Assembly: GCF_000017805.1 (NCBI RefSeq)
Contig: NC_009767.1
Span: forward strand, 3,596,001-3,660,000
Origin: Roseiflexus castenholzii DSM 13941
GTDB lineage: Bacteria > Chloroflexota > Chloroflexia > Chloroflexales > Roseiflexaceae
Length of the DNA: 64,000 nt
Direction of reading: 5' to 3'
In this document: positions 8,261 through 16,954 of the stretch, piece after piece
How the letters are laid out: each line of letters begins with the position of its first letter
Position numbering within the stretch: position 1 is the stretch's first letter
Translations under genes and position numbers: made by a program
The notes under the pieces: model-generated
What the model was told of the DNA's origin: nothing
The model's database searches: none
Seen by the model: only the letters and a program-made list of their open reading frames with translations

Positions 8261-9790
8261 CTACATCCCCCGTTTGCGCGCAATCGCCTCACGGTACAAC
8301 TGCACGTACTCTTTCGCGCTACGTTCCCACGAAAAATCCTGTGCCATCGCTGCCTGGATCATCTGCTGCATATGGTGCGGTCGGTCGAAGTAGGTGCTGA
8401 TCGCCCAGCCAATGGTGTAGTAAACCGCATGGACACTCGGTTCATAGAACTTGAAGCCGGTGCCGGCGCCAGTGTGTTCATCGTACTGCTGCACAGTATC
8501 TTCCAATCCGCCGGTCGCGCGCACAATCGGCAACGTACCGTAGCGCAACGAGTACATCTGGTTCAGTCCACATGGCTCGTAGCGCGACGGCATCGCAAAA
8601 AAGTCGCTGCCCGCTTCGATCCAGTGCGACAGTTGATTGTCGTAGCCGATGAAACTGCCGACCCGACCGGGAAAGCGCACCGGCAGCAGACTGTAATACC
8701 CCTCAAGCCCTTTGTCGCCAGCGCCGAGAATGGCAAACTGCACCAGCGCATTCTGCACCAGACCCTCGATCGCGCCTGCTAGCAGGTCAAGCCCCTTCTG
8801 GTGCGCAAGACGGCTGACCACGCCGACAATCGGGATGTTGGGGTTGGGATCAAGCCCCATCCGCAATTGCAGTTCGCGTTTGCAAATTGCCTTGCCCGCC
8901 AGATTACCGGCGCTGTAGCGCGCCGGAATGAGCGGATCGGTTTCCGGATTCCACTGCGTATAATCGACGCCATTGAGAATACCGCGGTAGGCGCTGCCGC
9001 GATCATTCAGATACATCGCAAGCCCATGCCCGCCTTCGGGAGTGCGAGTTTCGTTTGCATAGGTTGGGCTGACGGTATTGAGCATATCGGAGTACTGAAT
9101 ACCGCCTTTAAGAAAATTGATCCGCCCGTGATCCTCGAACTTATCGGGCGTGAAGTTACTCCACTGCAACCCCAGGTACGGATAGTGCGACGCATCGTAC
9201 ACACCCTGATAGGCGATATTGTGAATGGTCAGGACGCTGGCTGCGCCGCCGAGCACCGGATGGTTCCAGTGCCAGATTTTGAGGTACGCCGCCGCCAGCG
9301 CGGTCTGCCAGTCGTGGGTATGCACAATGTCGGGGCGAAAACCCATATCGATACAGAGTTGCAATCCGGCGCGGGTCAGAAACCCGAAGCGGCGTGGATT
9401 ATCGAGATAATCGTTATAATCAGCGTCGTGGTACAACCCCGGACGCGCAAAATACCGGTCGAACTCAATGAAAAAGACCGGCACGCCTTCGTGCGTCGTC
9501 GTATGCACGGCGCACCATTCCTCGGTGTCGCCCATCCAGACACCCATCGGCGCCAGGAAGGGGCGAATATCGTAGCGTTCACGGTTGATCATGCCATACA
9601 GTGGCATGATCACAATCACGTCGTGCCCCAGCGCGCGCAGCGCCTTCGGCAATGAACCAACAACATCCGCCAATCCCCCGGTTTTCGCAAACGGGACGCA
9701 TTCCGATGCGATCATGGCAATCCGCAACGCCGGTCCTTCCTGCTGCGAGGCGGCAGCCTGCGCTGCACGAGTGCGTTTGGGTCGTGGCAT
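8261..9790 (-). CDS. glgA: Glycogen synthase (ADP-glucose type, GT5)
   Basis: Transfers glucose from ADP-glucose to the non-reducing end of a growing alpha-1,4-glucan. The 509 residues begin with an extra Arg/Ala-rich leader of about 22 residues, then the GT5 signature AMIASECVPFAKTGGLADVVG. The Lys-Thr-Gly-Gly at 36-39 binds the ADP-glucose phosphates. The C-terminal Rossmann half has VVSRLAHQKGLDLL and the E-x7-E region around PSRYEPCGLNQMYSLRYGTLP, followed by ATGGLEDTV. Length is typical (about 480-500). It sits between the zinc-ribbon gene (15 bases) and the polyphosphate phosphotransferase gene (2 bases). Confidence 0.96.
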   Translation of the reverse strand: MPRPKRTRAAQAAASQQEGPALRIAMIASECVPFAKTGGLADVVGSLPKALRALGHDVIVIMPLYGMINRERYDIRPFLAPMGVWMGDTEEWCAVHTTTHEGVPVFFIEFDRYFARPGLYHDADYNDYLDNPRRFGFLTRAGLQLCIDMGFRPDIVHTHDWQTALAAAYLKIWHWNHPVLGGAASVLTIHNIAYQGVYDASHYPYLGLQWSNFTPDKFEDHGRINFLKGGIQYSDMLNTVSPTYANETRTPEGGHGLAMYLNDRGSAYRGILNGVDYTQWNPETDPLIPARYSAGNLAGKAICKRELQLRMGLDPNPNIPIVGVVSRLAHQKGLDLLAGAIEGLVQNALVQFAILGAGDKGLEGYYSLLPVRFPGRVGSFIGYDNQLSHWIEAGSDFFAMPSRYEPCGLNQMYSLRYGTLPIVRATGGLEDTVQQYDEHTGAGTGFKFYEPSVHAVYYTIGWAISTYFDRPHHMQQMIQAAMAQDFSWERSAKEYVQLYREAIARKRGM

Positions 9791-9805
9791 GCGTGTGCTT
9801 CTCCT

Positions 9806-10882
9806 CTATCCTTCAATCAGGGCGATCTGACTGCGACGGAAGGCGATCACGGCTCGACCGCCGCCATACGGATGCGCGTTGCGCTCGAAGAGCGCGCCGT
9901 CGTACCCTTCGCGATCCAGCCACCATTCGATGATCGCGTCCGTGTTCATATCGAGACCAAGGTCTGTCGCTTCCTGGACAATCCGCTGCTTGAGACTCTT
10001 CCAGGCGGGCGCGTCGCACACGAGCGGACGAAACATCTGCACCCGGTAGAGCCGACCCACTGCCCCACCCAGTCGCAACCAGGCGCCCAGCGGCGACACT
10101 TCGAGCAACGGAATGCCGCGCCCGACGGGAGTGCGCTGTTGCGCACTGTTAGGCATGCGAAACCATCCATGGACTTCCCCCTGCCGCGCCCAGGTTTCCG
10201 CCTCCTTTGCAGACATCCGGCGGACGGTTTCGGGAACATCCGAAATACGGACAATCCGTGGCGGCGCCATGATCTGAATCTGCGGCACAGGCAGATCGAA
10301 GCGCGGCGCCGTTCCCTCAACCCACCAGGCAGCCATCACGTCCATCGGCGGATCGGCGCCGATCCGGTAGCGAAATCCGCGCCGGGTGCGCCCTTCGTCA
10401 GCGTGCGCCCATGCGCCGATCTGCACCAGCAAACGCATAGAGTGCGCCGCCCCCGGCGCCGCGAACCACATGCGCTCGACCGTAAAGCGCACGAGGGTGC
10501 GATTGGTTCCATCGGCAGCCCATGCCTCACTGCATTTCTTCCAGCCATGCGCGATCAACCCGCTCCATCCGCCGACAATCGCGCGCAATGGCGCATACAC
10601 GGCGACGATAGCATCAGGACCGGGCAACTCAGGCGCGAACCACAACCCCGGTGGCGCCGCTCCTGACGATGGCAGCTTGACCGTGCCGCCGATGACCGCC
10701 TGCTCCGTGCGGGCATTCGCCAGGCGCACGGTGGGTCCGGTCACTGCATGCGGGTGATCGGTCGATTCGCCGTGCGGAGACGGCTCGACCGGTTGACCGC
10801 ACTCGATGCAGAAGCGCGGATTGCCAGGGGGTAAATCCGCGCCGCAGAACGCGCAGAAACGACGGATAGCAGGTGCATTCAT
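9806..10882 (-). CDS. Zinc-ribbon protein of unknown function
   Basis: A 358-residue protein beginning with a treble-clef zinc ribbon, C10-x2-C13 and C25-x2-C28 (CAFCGADLP...CIECGQP), then a Pro/Thr linker and a large soluble domain of no family I recognise. There is no signal peptide or membrane segment. The Trp-rich middle and the final block (GYDGALFERNAHPYGGGRAVIAFRRSQIALIEG) are distinctive. It is the first gene of the operon that continues into glgA. A TATAAT box lies only 8 bases before the ATG, so the transcript may be leaderless. Possible regulatory or scaffolding role; unknown. Confidence 0.75.
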   Translation of the reverse strand: MNAPAIRRFCAFCGADLPPGNPRFCIECGQPVEPSPHGESTDHPHAVTGPTVRLANARTEQAVIGGTVKLPSSGAAPPGLWFAPELPGPDAIVAVYAPLRAIVGGWSGLIAHGWKKCSEAWAADGTNRTLVRFTVERMWFAAPGAAHSMRLLVQIGAWAHADEGRTRRGFRYRIGADPPMDVMAAWWVEGTAPRFDLPVPQIQIMAPPRIVRISDVPETVRRMSAKEAETWARQGEVHGWFRMPNSAQQRTPVGRGIPLLEVSPLGAWLRLGGAVGRLYRVQMFRPLVCDAPAWKSLKQRIVQEATDLGLDMNTDAIIEWWLDREGYDGALFERNAHPYGGGRAVIAFRRSQIALIEG

Positions 10883-10890
10883 ACCGACGT

Positions 10891-10922
10891 ATTATACGCC
10901 CTGAAGATCCGCGCCGAGTCAA
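10891..10922 (-). promoter_or_regulatory. Putative promoter giving a leaderless mRNA
   Basis: On the minus strand TTGACT and a perfect TATAAT are separated by 20 bases (long for a sigma-A promoter). The TATAAT ends 8 bases before the ATG of the zinc-ribbon gene, which has no Shine-Dalgarno. Confidence 0.5.
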
Positions 10923-11079
10923 CATGGGGCAGGGATCGGGACTCCACGTTTGTCGCACCCGGAACTGTCATTTTGTGCCAGCGCAATGCGAAGGCGGGTC
11001 TGAGAAACCCGCCCTGACGCTTGTATCGCTTGCTCCATTCCTCGTTTTCGGGCGCGCACAGAAGCGAACCGCAGCCGCG

Positions 11080-12051
11080 CTACCGTTGCCGCCGGAGCGC
11101 ATACGCGATACCGCGTTGCAACGAACTGTGCGTTTTCAGCGCACTCAGATCGGCGCCGATATGCACCAGCGTCTGCGCGACTTCAGGGCTGATGCCGGTC
11201 AGGATAACGTCCGTCCCCAGCAGCCGTGCCGACTGCGCCGCGCGCACCAGCGCTGCCGCAATCTGCGTGTCGATGACCTTCACCCCGGTAATGTCCAGCA
11301 GTGCAGTATGCGCACGGTACTGCGCAATGCCGGTCAGCAGGGTTTCCATGATCTGCAAGGCGCGCGTACTTTCGACCGTTCCGACGATCGGCATAACGAC
11401 CACGCCATCCGCCACGGGAATGAGCGGCGTGGACAACTCACGAATCGCCGCCTGTTGCGCTGCGATCAGCGCCTCGTGCTCCATGCTCTGGCGCTTTGCT
11501 TCCAATGCCTCCTGCTGATCGGTCACATCGTGGCACAGGACGAGCACCCCCCAGATATGCCGGTCCCCATCCTTGAGTGGAAGTTTCGATGTGAAGAAGA
11601 TATGCTCTTTGCCATTGAGCGTTGCAACATCGCGCGGAATGATCAGGGGTTCGCCGCTTTCCATCACCTGACGATCATCAGCCCAGAATCCGCGAATGCC
11701 GCGTTCCGGATCGCCCTTGACATTGTACTCTGGAAATCCCAGTTCGATGTCGTCCTTTCCCAGCATGTCGTCGGGATGCATCTGGAGCGATACCGCATAC
11801 GCCTTGTTGACGAAGCGATAGCGATGGTTGCGATCCTTGACGAACACCCAATCTGGAATGTTGTCGGCAAGTGCGCGCAGAATGCCCGCAGCACGCTCAT
11901 TGCTGTCTGCCCGGATGCGCAAACGTTCCATTTCTGCCGCATCACGCGCCATCTGCTGTTGGAGATCGCTGATTCGCCGCTCAAGTTCCAGCATATGCGC
12001 ATCCGATTCGTGAGTTTGAGAAACCGGGCTGCCTGCATTGCTCTGCGTCAT
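11080..12051 (-). CDS. PAS-STAS regulator (RsbR-like)
   Basis: The start chosen (MTQSNAG) follows an AAGGAG at 9 bases and gives 323 residues; an upstream extension has no such site. A short coiled coil (about 17-55) leads to a PAS domain (about 60-185: NIPDWVFVKDRNHRYRFVNKAY ... DVTDQQEA), then a linker helix and a C-terminal STAS domain (about 205-318: LSTPLIPVADGVVVMPIVGT, LLDITGVKVIDTQIAAALVRA). The STAS order matches RsbR/RsbS-type stressosome or PAS-STAS signalling proteins, which bind partner kinases. In the STAS core the position after LLDITGVKVID is Thr, the residue class phosphorylated in RsbR. No switch kinase is encoded nearby. Confidence 0.85.
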   Translation of the reverse strand: MTQSNAGSPVSQTHESDAHMLELERRISDLQQQMARDAAEMERLRIRADSNERAAGILRALADNIPDWVFVKDRNHRYRFVNKAYAVSLQMHPDDMLGKDDIELGFPEYNVKGDPERGIRGFWADDRQVMESGEPLIIPRDVATLNGKEHIFFTSKLPLKDGDRHIWGVLVLCHDVTDQQEALEAKRQSMEHEALIAAQQAAIRELSTPLIPVADGVVVMPIVGTVESTRALQIMETLLTGIAQYRAHTALLDITGVKVIDTQIAAALVRAAQSARLLGTDVILTGISPEVAQTLVHIGADLSALKTHSSLQRGIAYALRRQR

Positions 12052-12226
12052 GGGGGGCGCTCCTTGCGTCTGAAGAGAGAGGGACCTGATACGTTCGACT
12101 GCGAATCTATCGCCAGGCAAGTATAGCAAACCCCGGTGCGCATTCGTATGACAATATCGACGCGAAATCGTGTCAGTATCGCAACGGTAGCGCCGAACGT
12201 TCAACGCGCAACACCTGTTCCCTTGC

Positions 12227-12973
12227 TCAGTACGCCCCCGGCATCATCGGCGCTGCTGCACCTTCGCCGATCACCGGCAACCCCTTGCGTCGGCAAAACT
12301 CATCGAGGATGGCGGCGGTCGCCGTGGCGCCGACCCGCGTAACCCCAACGCGCAACACGTCGATCAGCGCATCAAGGGTGCGCACACCGCCCGCTGCCTT
12401 CACCTGCACCCGTGGTGAAACGCTGCGCCTCATCAGGATCAGGTCGGGAATGGTGGCGCCAGATGGCGCAAAACCGGTCGAGGTCTTGACAAAATCCGCC
12501 CCCGCTTCCTCCGCCAGGCGCGCGGCGCGCTCCTTCTCGGCATCGCTCAGATAAGCGTTCTCCAGAATGACCTTCACCAGCGCCCGACCTTCGGTGGCAA
12601 TGACAACCGCGCGAATGTCTTCGCGCACCTCGTTATCGTGACCGGAGCGCAGCCAGCCAATATTGATCACCATGTCGAGTTCGACAGCGCCCTGTTCAAT
12701 CGCCAGGCGCGCCTCGAAGACTTTGGCGGCAGTTGCACTGCTGCCATGCGGGAAGCCGACCACCGTACCAACCGCCACATCGCTGCCTGCCAACAGGCGC
12801 GCCGCCAGCGGCACATCGCACGGTTTGACGCAGACCGACGCGGTATGGTAGCGTCGCGCCAGATCGCACCCGGCTGCGACTTCCTGAGTCGTCAGTTCTG
12901 GACGCAAAAGCGAGTGGTCAATGGTTTTCGCCACCTGTTCGTAAGTCAGGGTCTCGAGCGAGATGTCGGACAT
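12227..12973 (-). CDS. deoC: Deoxyribose-phosphate aldolase
   Basis: Cleaves 2-deoxyribose-5-phosphate to glyceraldehyde-3-phosphate and acetaldehyde in deoxynucleoside catabolism. The 248-residue TIM barrel shows VGTVVGFPHG, the ELDMVINIGWLRSG strand, the Schiff-base Lys in VKVILENAYL, the second Lys in GADFVKTSTGFAPSGAT and the phosphate-binding VKAAGGVRTLDALIDVL. Length and motifs are typical of bacterial DeoC. AAGGAGA precedes the ATG. The PAS-STAS gene starts 175 bases downstream on the same strand. Confidence 0.95.
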   Translation of the reverse strand: MSDISLETLTYEQVAKTIDHSLLRPELTTQEVAAGCDLARRYHTASVCVKPCDVPLAARLLAGSDVAVGTVVGFPHGSSATAAKVFEARLAIEQGAVELDMVINIGWLRSGHDNEVREDIRAVVIATEGRALVKVILENAYLSDAEKERAARLAEEAGADFVKTSTGFAPSGATIPDLILMRRSVSPRVQVKAAGGVRTLDALIDVLRVGVTRVGATATAAILDEFCRRKGLPVIGEGAAAPMMPGAY

Positions 12974-13136
12974 GGGAAAGTCTCCTTGCGTTACAGCAGT
13001 TATTGTAAGGCGCGAATGCGCGGGTAACGTCTGGCTTGAGTACCGGCTTCGACAGGTTCAGCCCGTGCTCGCTGCCAGAAACAGGCATGGCGCGAAAGAC
13101 TGTGGGGCGCGTCCCTATCCGTTCAGATCTATCTCA

Positions 13137-13263
13137 ATACCAATGACCTGTGACCATCCGGCATGGTCACCCCGAGCAGCGCGAAGGGTCGTGCGCGACC
13201 CGCGCAGATTCCGCGCTGCGCTCGGCATGACACGCATGCGGCATCTTCAATCGTCATTGGTAT
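13137..13263 (+). repeat. MITE-like dispersed element, copy 2 (127 bp)
   Basis: Ends ATACCAATGAC and GTCATTGGTAT form terminal inverted repeats. The inside contains GACCATCCGGCATGGTCACC and GGTCGTGCGCGACCC, both internally palindromic. This is the shortest copy and lacks the extra segment seen in copies 3 and 4. Confidence 0.88.
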
Positions 13264-13360
13264 CAATCCATCCGAGTCCGTGTGCGATCCTATGCCATGC
13301 TCCCTGGAGCGAACAACCGATCTCCGCCACGGCGATTGTACCACGACACACTGGCCATGC

Positions 13361-13389
13361 TTGACAGGAGACGTCTATCGCGGGAAAAT
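13361..13389 (+). promoter_or_regulatory. Candidate sigma-A promoter of the oxidoreductase operon
   Basis: A perfect TTGACA, a 17-base spacer and GAAAAT as -10, located 36 bases before the chosen ATG. Confidence 0.45.
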
Positions 13390-13424
13390 CAGGCGTCACT
13401 CATCGCCTGACAGTGAGGTGCTCT

Positions 13425-14573
13425 ATGACAGCGATCGCCGCCGCCGTGGTCGGAACCGGGTTCATCGGCGTGGTGCATGTCGAAGCGCTGCGTCGGCTTG
13501 GCATCCCGGTGATCGGCGTCGTCGGCTCGAGCGTGGAACGCGCCCGCGCCAAAGCCGACGCCATGGGTCTTCACGTGTACGCCAGTTTCGAAGAGATGCT
13601 CGCAGATCCGCGCGTGACGGTCGTCCATATCACCACGCCCAATTACCTGCACTTCCCGCAGGTCAAAGCCGCAATCGCCGCAGGGAAGCATGTGGTCTGT
13701 GAAAAGCCGCTGGCAATGACCTCCACCGAGTCGGCGGAACTGTTGCGGCTGGCAACCGAGGCTGGCATTGTCCACGCCGTCAACTTCAACATTCGCTTCT
13801 ACCCGCTCTGCCAGCATGCCCGCGCGCTGGTGCAGGCGGGCGAAACCGGCGCAACGCGCATTATTCAGGGATCATATTTGCAGGACTGGCTCATGCGGCC
13901 AACGGATTGGAACTGGCGACTCGAACCGGAACTCGGCGGTGAATTGCGCGCCGTTGCCGACATTGGTTCGCATTGGCTCGATCTGACGACATTCATCACC
14001 GGCGAACAGGTGAGCGCCGTCATGGCCGACCTGGCGACATTCATTCCGGTGCGTCGCAAACCAACCCGACCGATCGACACCTTCACCGGCAAGGAAGTGA
14101 CTGCTGCCGAGACAATCGATCAACCGATCCACACCGAAGATTATGCCAGTATTCTGCTGCGTTTCGCCAGCGGAGCGCGCGGCGTTCTGACGGTGTCGCA
14201 GGTTAGCCCAGGGCGCAAGAACCGGCTCAGTTTCGAGATCGACGGTGAACGCTCATCGCTGGCATGGGACTCGGAGCGACCAGAGGAGTTGTGGTTGGGG
14301 CGGCGCGAGACCGCCAGCGGGCTGCTCCTGCGCGATCCGGCGCTTCTCATGCCCGCAGCGCGCGGCACAACCGACTATCCCGGCGGGCACGCCGAAGGTT
14401 TCCCAGATACCTTCAAGCAACTCTACAAAGCGGTCTACCGCGCCGTTGCCGCCGGCGCGCCGCCTGCTGCGCCCGACTATCCGACATTCGCCGACGGACA
14501 CGAAGAACTGCTTTTGGGAGAAGCGATCCTGCGCAGTGCGCGCGAGGAGCGCTGGGTAACGATTGATCGCTGA
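13425..14573 (+). CDS. Gfo/Idh/MocA-family oxidoreductase
   Basis: An NAD(P)-dependent sugar or inositol dehydrogenase-like protein. The start used (MTAIAAAVVG) follows AGGTG; a start four codons earlier is possible. It has 382 residues. The N-terminal Rossmann fold has VVGTGFIGVVHVEAL, with the catalytic-type EKPLAM motif (residues about 94-99, Lys conserved) preceded by ITTPNYLH. The C-terminal domain holds VADIGSHWLDL, with the His typical of this family. Substrate is not identifiable. It is 18 bases upstream of a sugar phosphate isomerase/epimerase, a common pairing in polyol and unusual-sugar catabolism. Confidence 0.92.
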   Translation: MTAIAAAVVGTGFIGVVHVEALRRLGIPVIGVVGSSVERARAKADAMGLHVYASFEEMLADPRVTVVHITTPNYLHFPQVKAAIAAGKHVVCEKPLAMTSTESAELLRLATEAGIVHAVNFNIRFYPLCQHARALVQAGETGATRIIQGSYLQDWLMRPTDWNWRLEPELGGELRAVADIGSHWLDLTTFITGEQVSAVMADLATFIPVRRKPTRPIDTFTGKEVTAAETIDQPIHTEDYASILLRFASGARGVLTVSQVSPGRKNRLSFEIDGERSSLAWDSERPEELWLGRRETASGLLLRDPALLMPAARGTTDYPGGHAEGFPDTFKQLYKAVYRAVAAGAPPAAPDYPTFADGHEELLLGEAILRSAREERWVTIDR

Positions 14574-14591
14574 TACACTGGAGGAACAGGC

Positions 14592-15509
14592 ATGAAACTT
14601 GGATTCTTCACCGCTGCGCTACCGCACCTCTCACTCGAAGAATGCGCCGAATGGGGCGCCGCAAACGGCTTCGAAGCCATCGAGATCGCCTGCTGGCCCG
14701 CCGGTTCGGGTAAAGAGCGGCGGTATGCTGGCGTCTGCCACATTGATGTCGAATCGCTGACCGACGCGCGCGTGGCTGAGATCCGCGACCTCATGGCGCG
14801 CACGGGGCTGACGATCTCATCCCTTGGCTATTATCCGAACAACCTGCATCCCGACCCGGAGCATCGCGCACAGGTCAATGCACATCTGAAGAAGGTCATC
14901 GACGCCGCGAGTAAACTTGGCGTCGGCGTCGTCGGCACCTTCATCGGACGCGATCAGACGAAAAACGTGCCCGACAACCTGGAGCAGTTTGCCGTCGTCT
15001 GGACCCCGCTGGTGCGATATGCGGGCGAGCGCAACGTCAACATCGCCATCGAAAACTGTCCGATGATCTTCAGTTACGACGAGTGGCCCGGCGGAACCAA
15101 TCTGGCGCACTCACCGGCGATCTGGCGCGAAATGTTCCGCATCATCCCGGACGAAAACTTCGGTTTGAACCTCGATCCGTCGCACCTTGTCTGGCAGATG
15201 ATCGACTACGAGCGCGCCGTCTATGAGTTCAAAGACCGCCTGTTCCATGTGCATGCCAAAGACATGGAGATCAACCGCGATGGATTGTACGCGCACGGCG
15301 TTCTGTCCGCCGGCATGGGATGGCAGATTCCGCGCCTGCCGGGGCTTGGCGAGGTGCGCTGGGATCGGTTCATCGCCGCGCTCTACGCCGTCGGCTACGA
15401 CTTTGTGCTGAGCATCGAACACGAGGATCGCAAATTCGAGGGAACTGAAGAACTGGTAAAGCGTGGCTTCTTGCTGGCGCGCAACGTCCTGCGGCCATAC
15501 CTCGTATAA
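14592..15509 (+). CDS. Sugar phosphate isomerase/epimerase (xylose-isomerase-like TIM barrel)
   Basis: A 305-residue AP-endonuclease-2-type TIM barrel. Metal-binding candidates are in NVNIAIENCPM (Glu), FGLNLDPSHLVWQM (Asp/His), FHVHAKDMEINRDG (His) and FVLSIEHEDRKFEG (Glu). It likely isomerises or epimerises a keto-sugar or inosose produced by the upstream dehydrogenase. GGAGG precedes the ATG. It is followed by a 12-bp hairpin. Confidence 0.9.
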   Translation: MKLGFFTAALPHLSLEECAEWGAANGFEAIEIACWPAGSGKERRYAGVCHIDVESLTDARVAEIRDLMARTGLTISSLGYYPNNLHPDPEHRAQVNAHLKKVIDAASKLGVGVVGTFIGRDQTKNVPDNLEQFAVVWTPLVRYAGERNVNIAIENCPMIFSYDEWPGGTNLAHSPAIWREMFRIIPDENFGLNLDPSHLVWQMIDYERAVYEFKDRLFHVHAKDMEINRDGLYAHGVLSAGMGWQIPRLPGLGEVRWDRFIAALYAVGYDFVLSIEHEDRKFEGTEELVKRGFLLARNVLRPYLV

Positions 15510-15525
15510 GCGGTTGCACCCGTAT

Positions 15526-15553
15526 GTCGCCGAGGGCTTCCGCTCTCGGCGAC
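15526..15553. terminator. Hairpin between convergent genes
   Basis: A 12-bp stem (GTCGCCGAGGGC with GCTCTCGGCGAC, one G-T pair) with a TTCC loop lies between two convergent genes. There is no T run on either side, so intrinsic termination is uncertain. Confidence 0.45.
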
Positions 15554-15584
15554 AAAGACGCATCAGCATTCCACCGGAAAGCGC

Positions 15585-16205
15585 CTACTCCTCGGCGTAG
15601 CGCTCTTGTTTCCAGGGGTCCGCGTTATTATGGTATCCGTAGCGCTCCCAAAAGCCGGGGCGATCATTCGCCATAAACTCAATGCCGCGCAACCATTTGG
15701 CGCTCTTCCAGAAATACTTGCGCGGCGTCAGCAGGCGCAGCGGATAGCCATGCTCCGGCGTCAACTCTTCACCCTCGTATCTGTACGCCAGCAGCGCATC
15801 GTCCTCCAGCAGCACATCGAGCGGCACATTTGTCGTAAAGCCGTGCTCGCAATGCGCCATGACATACCTTGCCGACGACGTGAGCGGTGGGATGCGCCTG
15901 AGAAACTCTTTGAACTGCACGCCTTCCCAATGCGTATCAAGCTTGCTCCAGCGCGTCACACAGTGGATGTCGGTTGTAATCGTGATCGTTGGCAGAGCGC
16001 GAAACTCTGCAAAACTGAAACGCACCGGCGCCTCGATTTCGCCCCAGACGCGCAAGTCCCAATCCTTCTCGACATCGTGATAAATCGGAACCTCGCCATA
16101 GTGCAGCACCGGAAACTTCTCGGTGACATACTGACCGGGTGGTACGCGGCTTTGCATGCGAGCGAGAGCGCCATCCCGTTTTATCTTCTTCGACAAATCG
16201 GCCAT
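15585..16205 (-). CDS. Molybdopterin-dependent oxidoreductase (sulfite-oxidase fold)
   Basis: A 206-residue single-domain member of the sulfite oxidase/YedY superfamily. The Mo-ligating Cys is in DIHCVTRWSKLDTHWEGV, followed by the family segments YVMAHCEHGFTTNVPL and the pterin-binding stretch LTPEHGYPLRLLTPRKYFWKSAKWLRGIEF. There is no Tat or Sec signal and no haem or dimerisation domain, so it appears cytosolic. Substrate is unknown. The ATG chosen has GGAG close by; a GTG 12 bases upstream is less likely. It starts 14 bases after a small winged-helix gene, with which it probably forms an operon. Confidence 0.88.
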   Translation of the reverse strand: MADLSKKIKRDGALARMQSRVPPGQYVTEKFPVLHYGEVPIYHDVEKDWDLRVWGEIEAPVRFSFAEFRALPTITITTDIHCVTRWSKLDTHWEGVQFKEFLRRIPPLTSSARYVMAHCEHGFTTNVPLDVLLEDDALLAYRYEGEELTPEHGYPLRLLTPRKYFWKSAKWLRGIEFMANDRPGFWERYGYHNNADPWKQERYAEE

Positions 16206-16219
16206 ATCACTCCACACCT

Positions 16220-16612
16220 CTAGAAGCTCATGCTTTCAAATGCGATCCCCATGCGCACTGCCCGTCGATAGGATGCATCACCGGCAATCTCACGCAGCGT
16301 CCGATATAACAGATCGCGTTCCAGCGGCTCATTATAGCACTGCACCAAGCGCCGGATCGGCTCTGCCAATTCACCGGACGGGCAGAACGCATACGCGGGT
16401 CCGTCCTTTGTCATCGTTTCGGACAACACGCCGCCTTCTGCCAGTTCGCGCAGTGCTTCGCGCGTACTCCAGATATCGCGATAGATCCGATCCGCCACCT
16501 GTGCGGCCGTTGCATACAGGCATCGACGCTCGGCGAACATCAGCGCCAGTTGCAATTTGAGAGGCGTATCGATCACTCCTTCGAGCAACGAACGCACGCT
16601 CTGGTCGATCAT
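16220..16612 (-). CDS. Small winged-helix-like protein
   Basis: The start (MIDQSV) is set by a strong AGGAGG about 9 bases upstream; a much longer upstream frame has no such signal. The 130 residues are helical and compatible with a winged helix (KLQLALMFAERRCLYATAAQVADRIYRDIWSTREALRELAEGGVLSE), ending in a helical tail. No named family is recognised with confidence. It may regulate, or act with, the molybdopterin oxidoreductase immediately downstream. Confidence 0.65.
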   Translation of the reverse strand: MIDQSVRSLLEGVIDTPLKLQLALMFAERRCLYATAAQVADRIYRDIWSTREALRELAEGGVLSETMTKDGPAYAFCPSGELAEPIRRLVQCYNEPLERDLLYRTLREIAGDASYRRAVRMGIAFESMSF

Positions 16613-16856
16613 TGACCTGCCTCCTCTCGAACTAGAGTCGTCAGCGACCTCATCCACCAGCGGTTCGCGCAAAAACGCTCCAGCCGACATGGGCATCCTG
16701 CGTGCGTGGAAGGAGCCTCTCCGGGTCGGCATAACACGTATGCCTTTGATTGTGGATTTTATCACAAGATGGTCAAGCGCTGTTTCCAGTATACTACAAA
16801 AGGTGGGCAATTACTAGATGGTTTTGAGGCATCAGTTTCAAACTCACCATTATGAG

Positions 16857-16886
16857 TTGACATCCATCCACCTTTGATGCTACCAT
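16857..16886 (+). promoter_or_regulatory. Candidate promoter of the response regulator gene
   Basis: TTGACA and TACCAT are separated by 18 bases, about 70 bases before the ATG. Confidence 0.45.
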
Positions 16887-16917
16887 CCATCGAACAGGCA
16901 GTGCATCTGTTCGATGG
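16887..16917 (+). promoter_or_regulatory. 11-bp perfect inverted repeat at the predicted start of transcription
   Basis: CCATCGAACAG and CTGTTCGATGG are separated by 9 bases, directly downstream of the candidate -10. It could be an operator for autoregulation or a 5'-leader hairpin. Confidence 0.55.
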
Positions 16918-16954
16918 CGCCGCAGACACCGCGCGCCGGTGAAGGGGGAAAGCC

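Larger units (their letters stand above)
12974..13424. other. Divergent intergenic region with repeat copy 2
   Basis: This region lies between deoC (minus) and the oxidoreductase gene (plus). It contains dispersed-element copy 2 and a candidate plus-strand promoter. No gene is seen. Confidence 0.6.
16613..16954. other. Divergent regulatory region
   Basis: This region separates the small winged-helix gene (minus) from a response regulator (plus). It contains an inverted repeat TTGTG-N8-CACAA (16750-16767), a candidate promoter and an 11-bp inverted repeat before the response regulator. Confidence 0.6.

Noticed and set aside
10993..11013. Hairpin GGCGGGT/ACCCGCC as terminator of the PAS-STAS gene
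   Set aside because: No T run on the minus-strand side and it lies 67 bases from the stop; not enough support.
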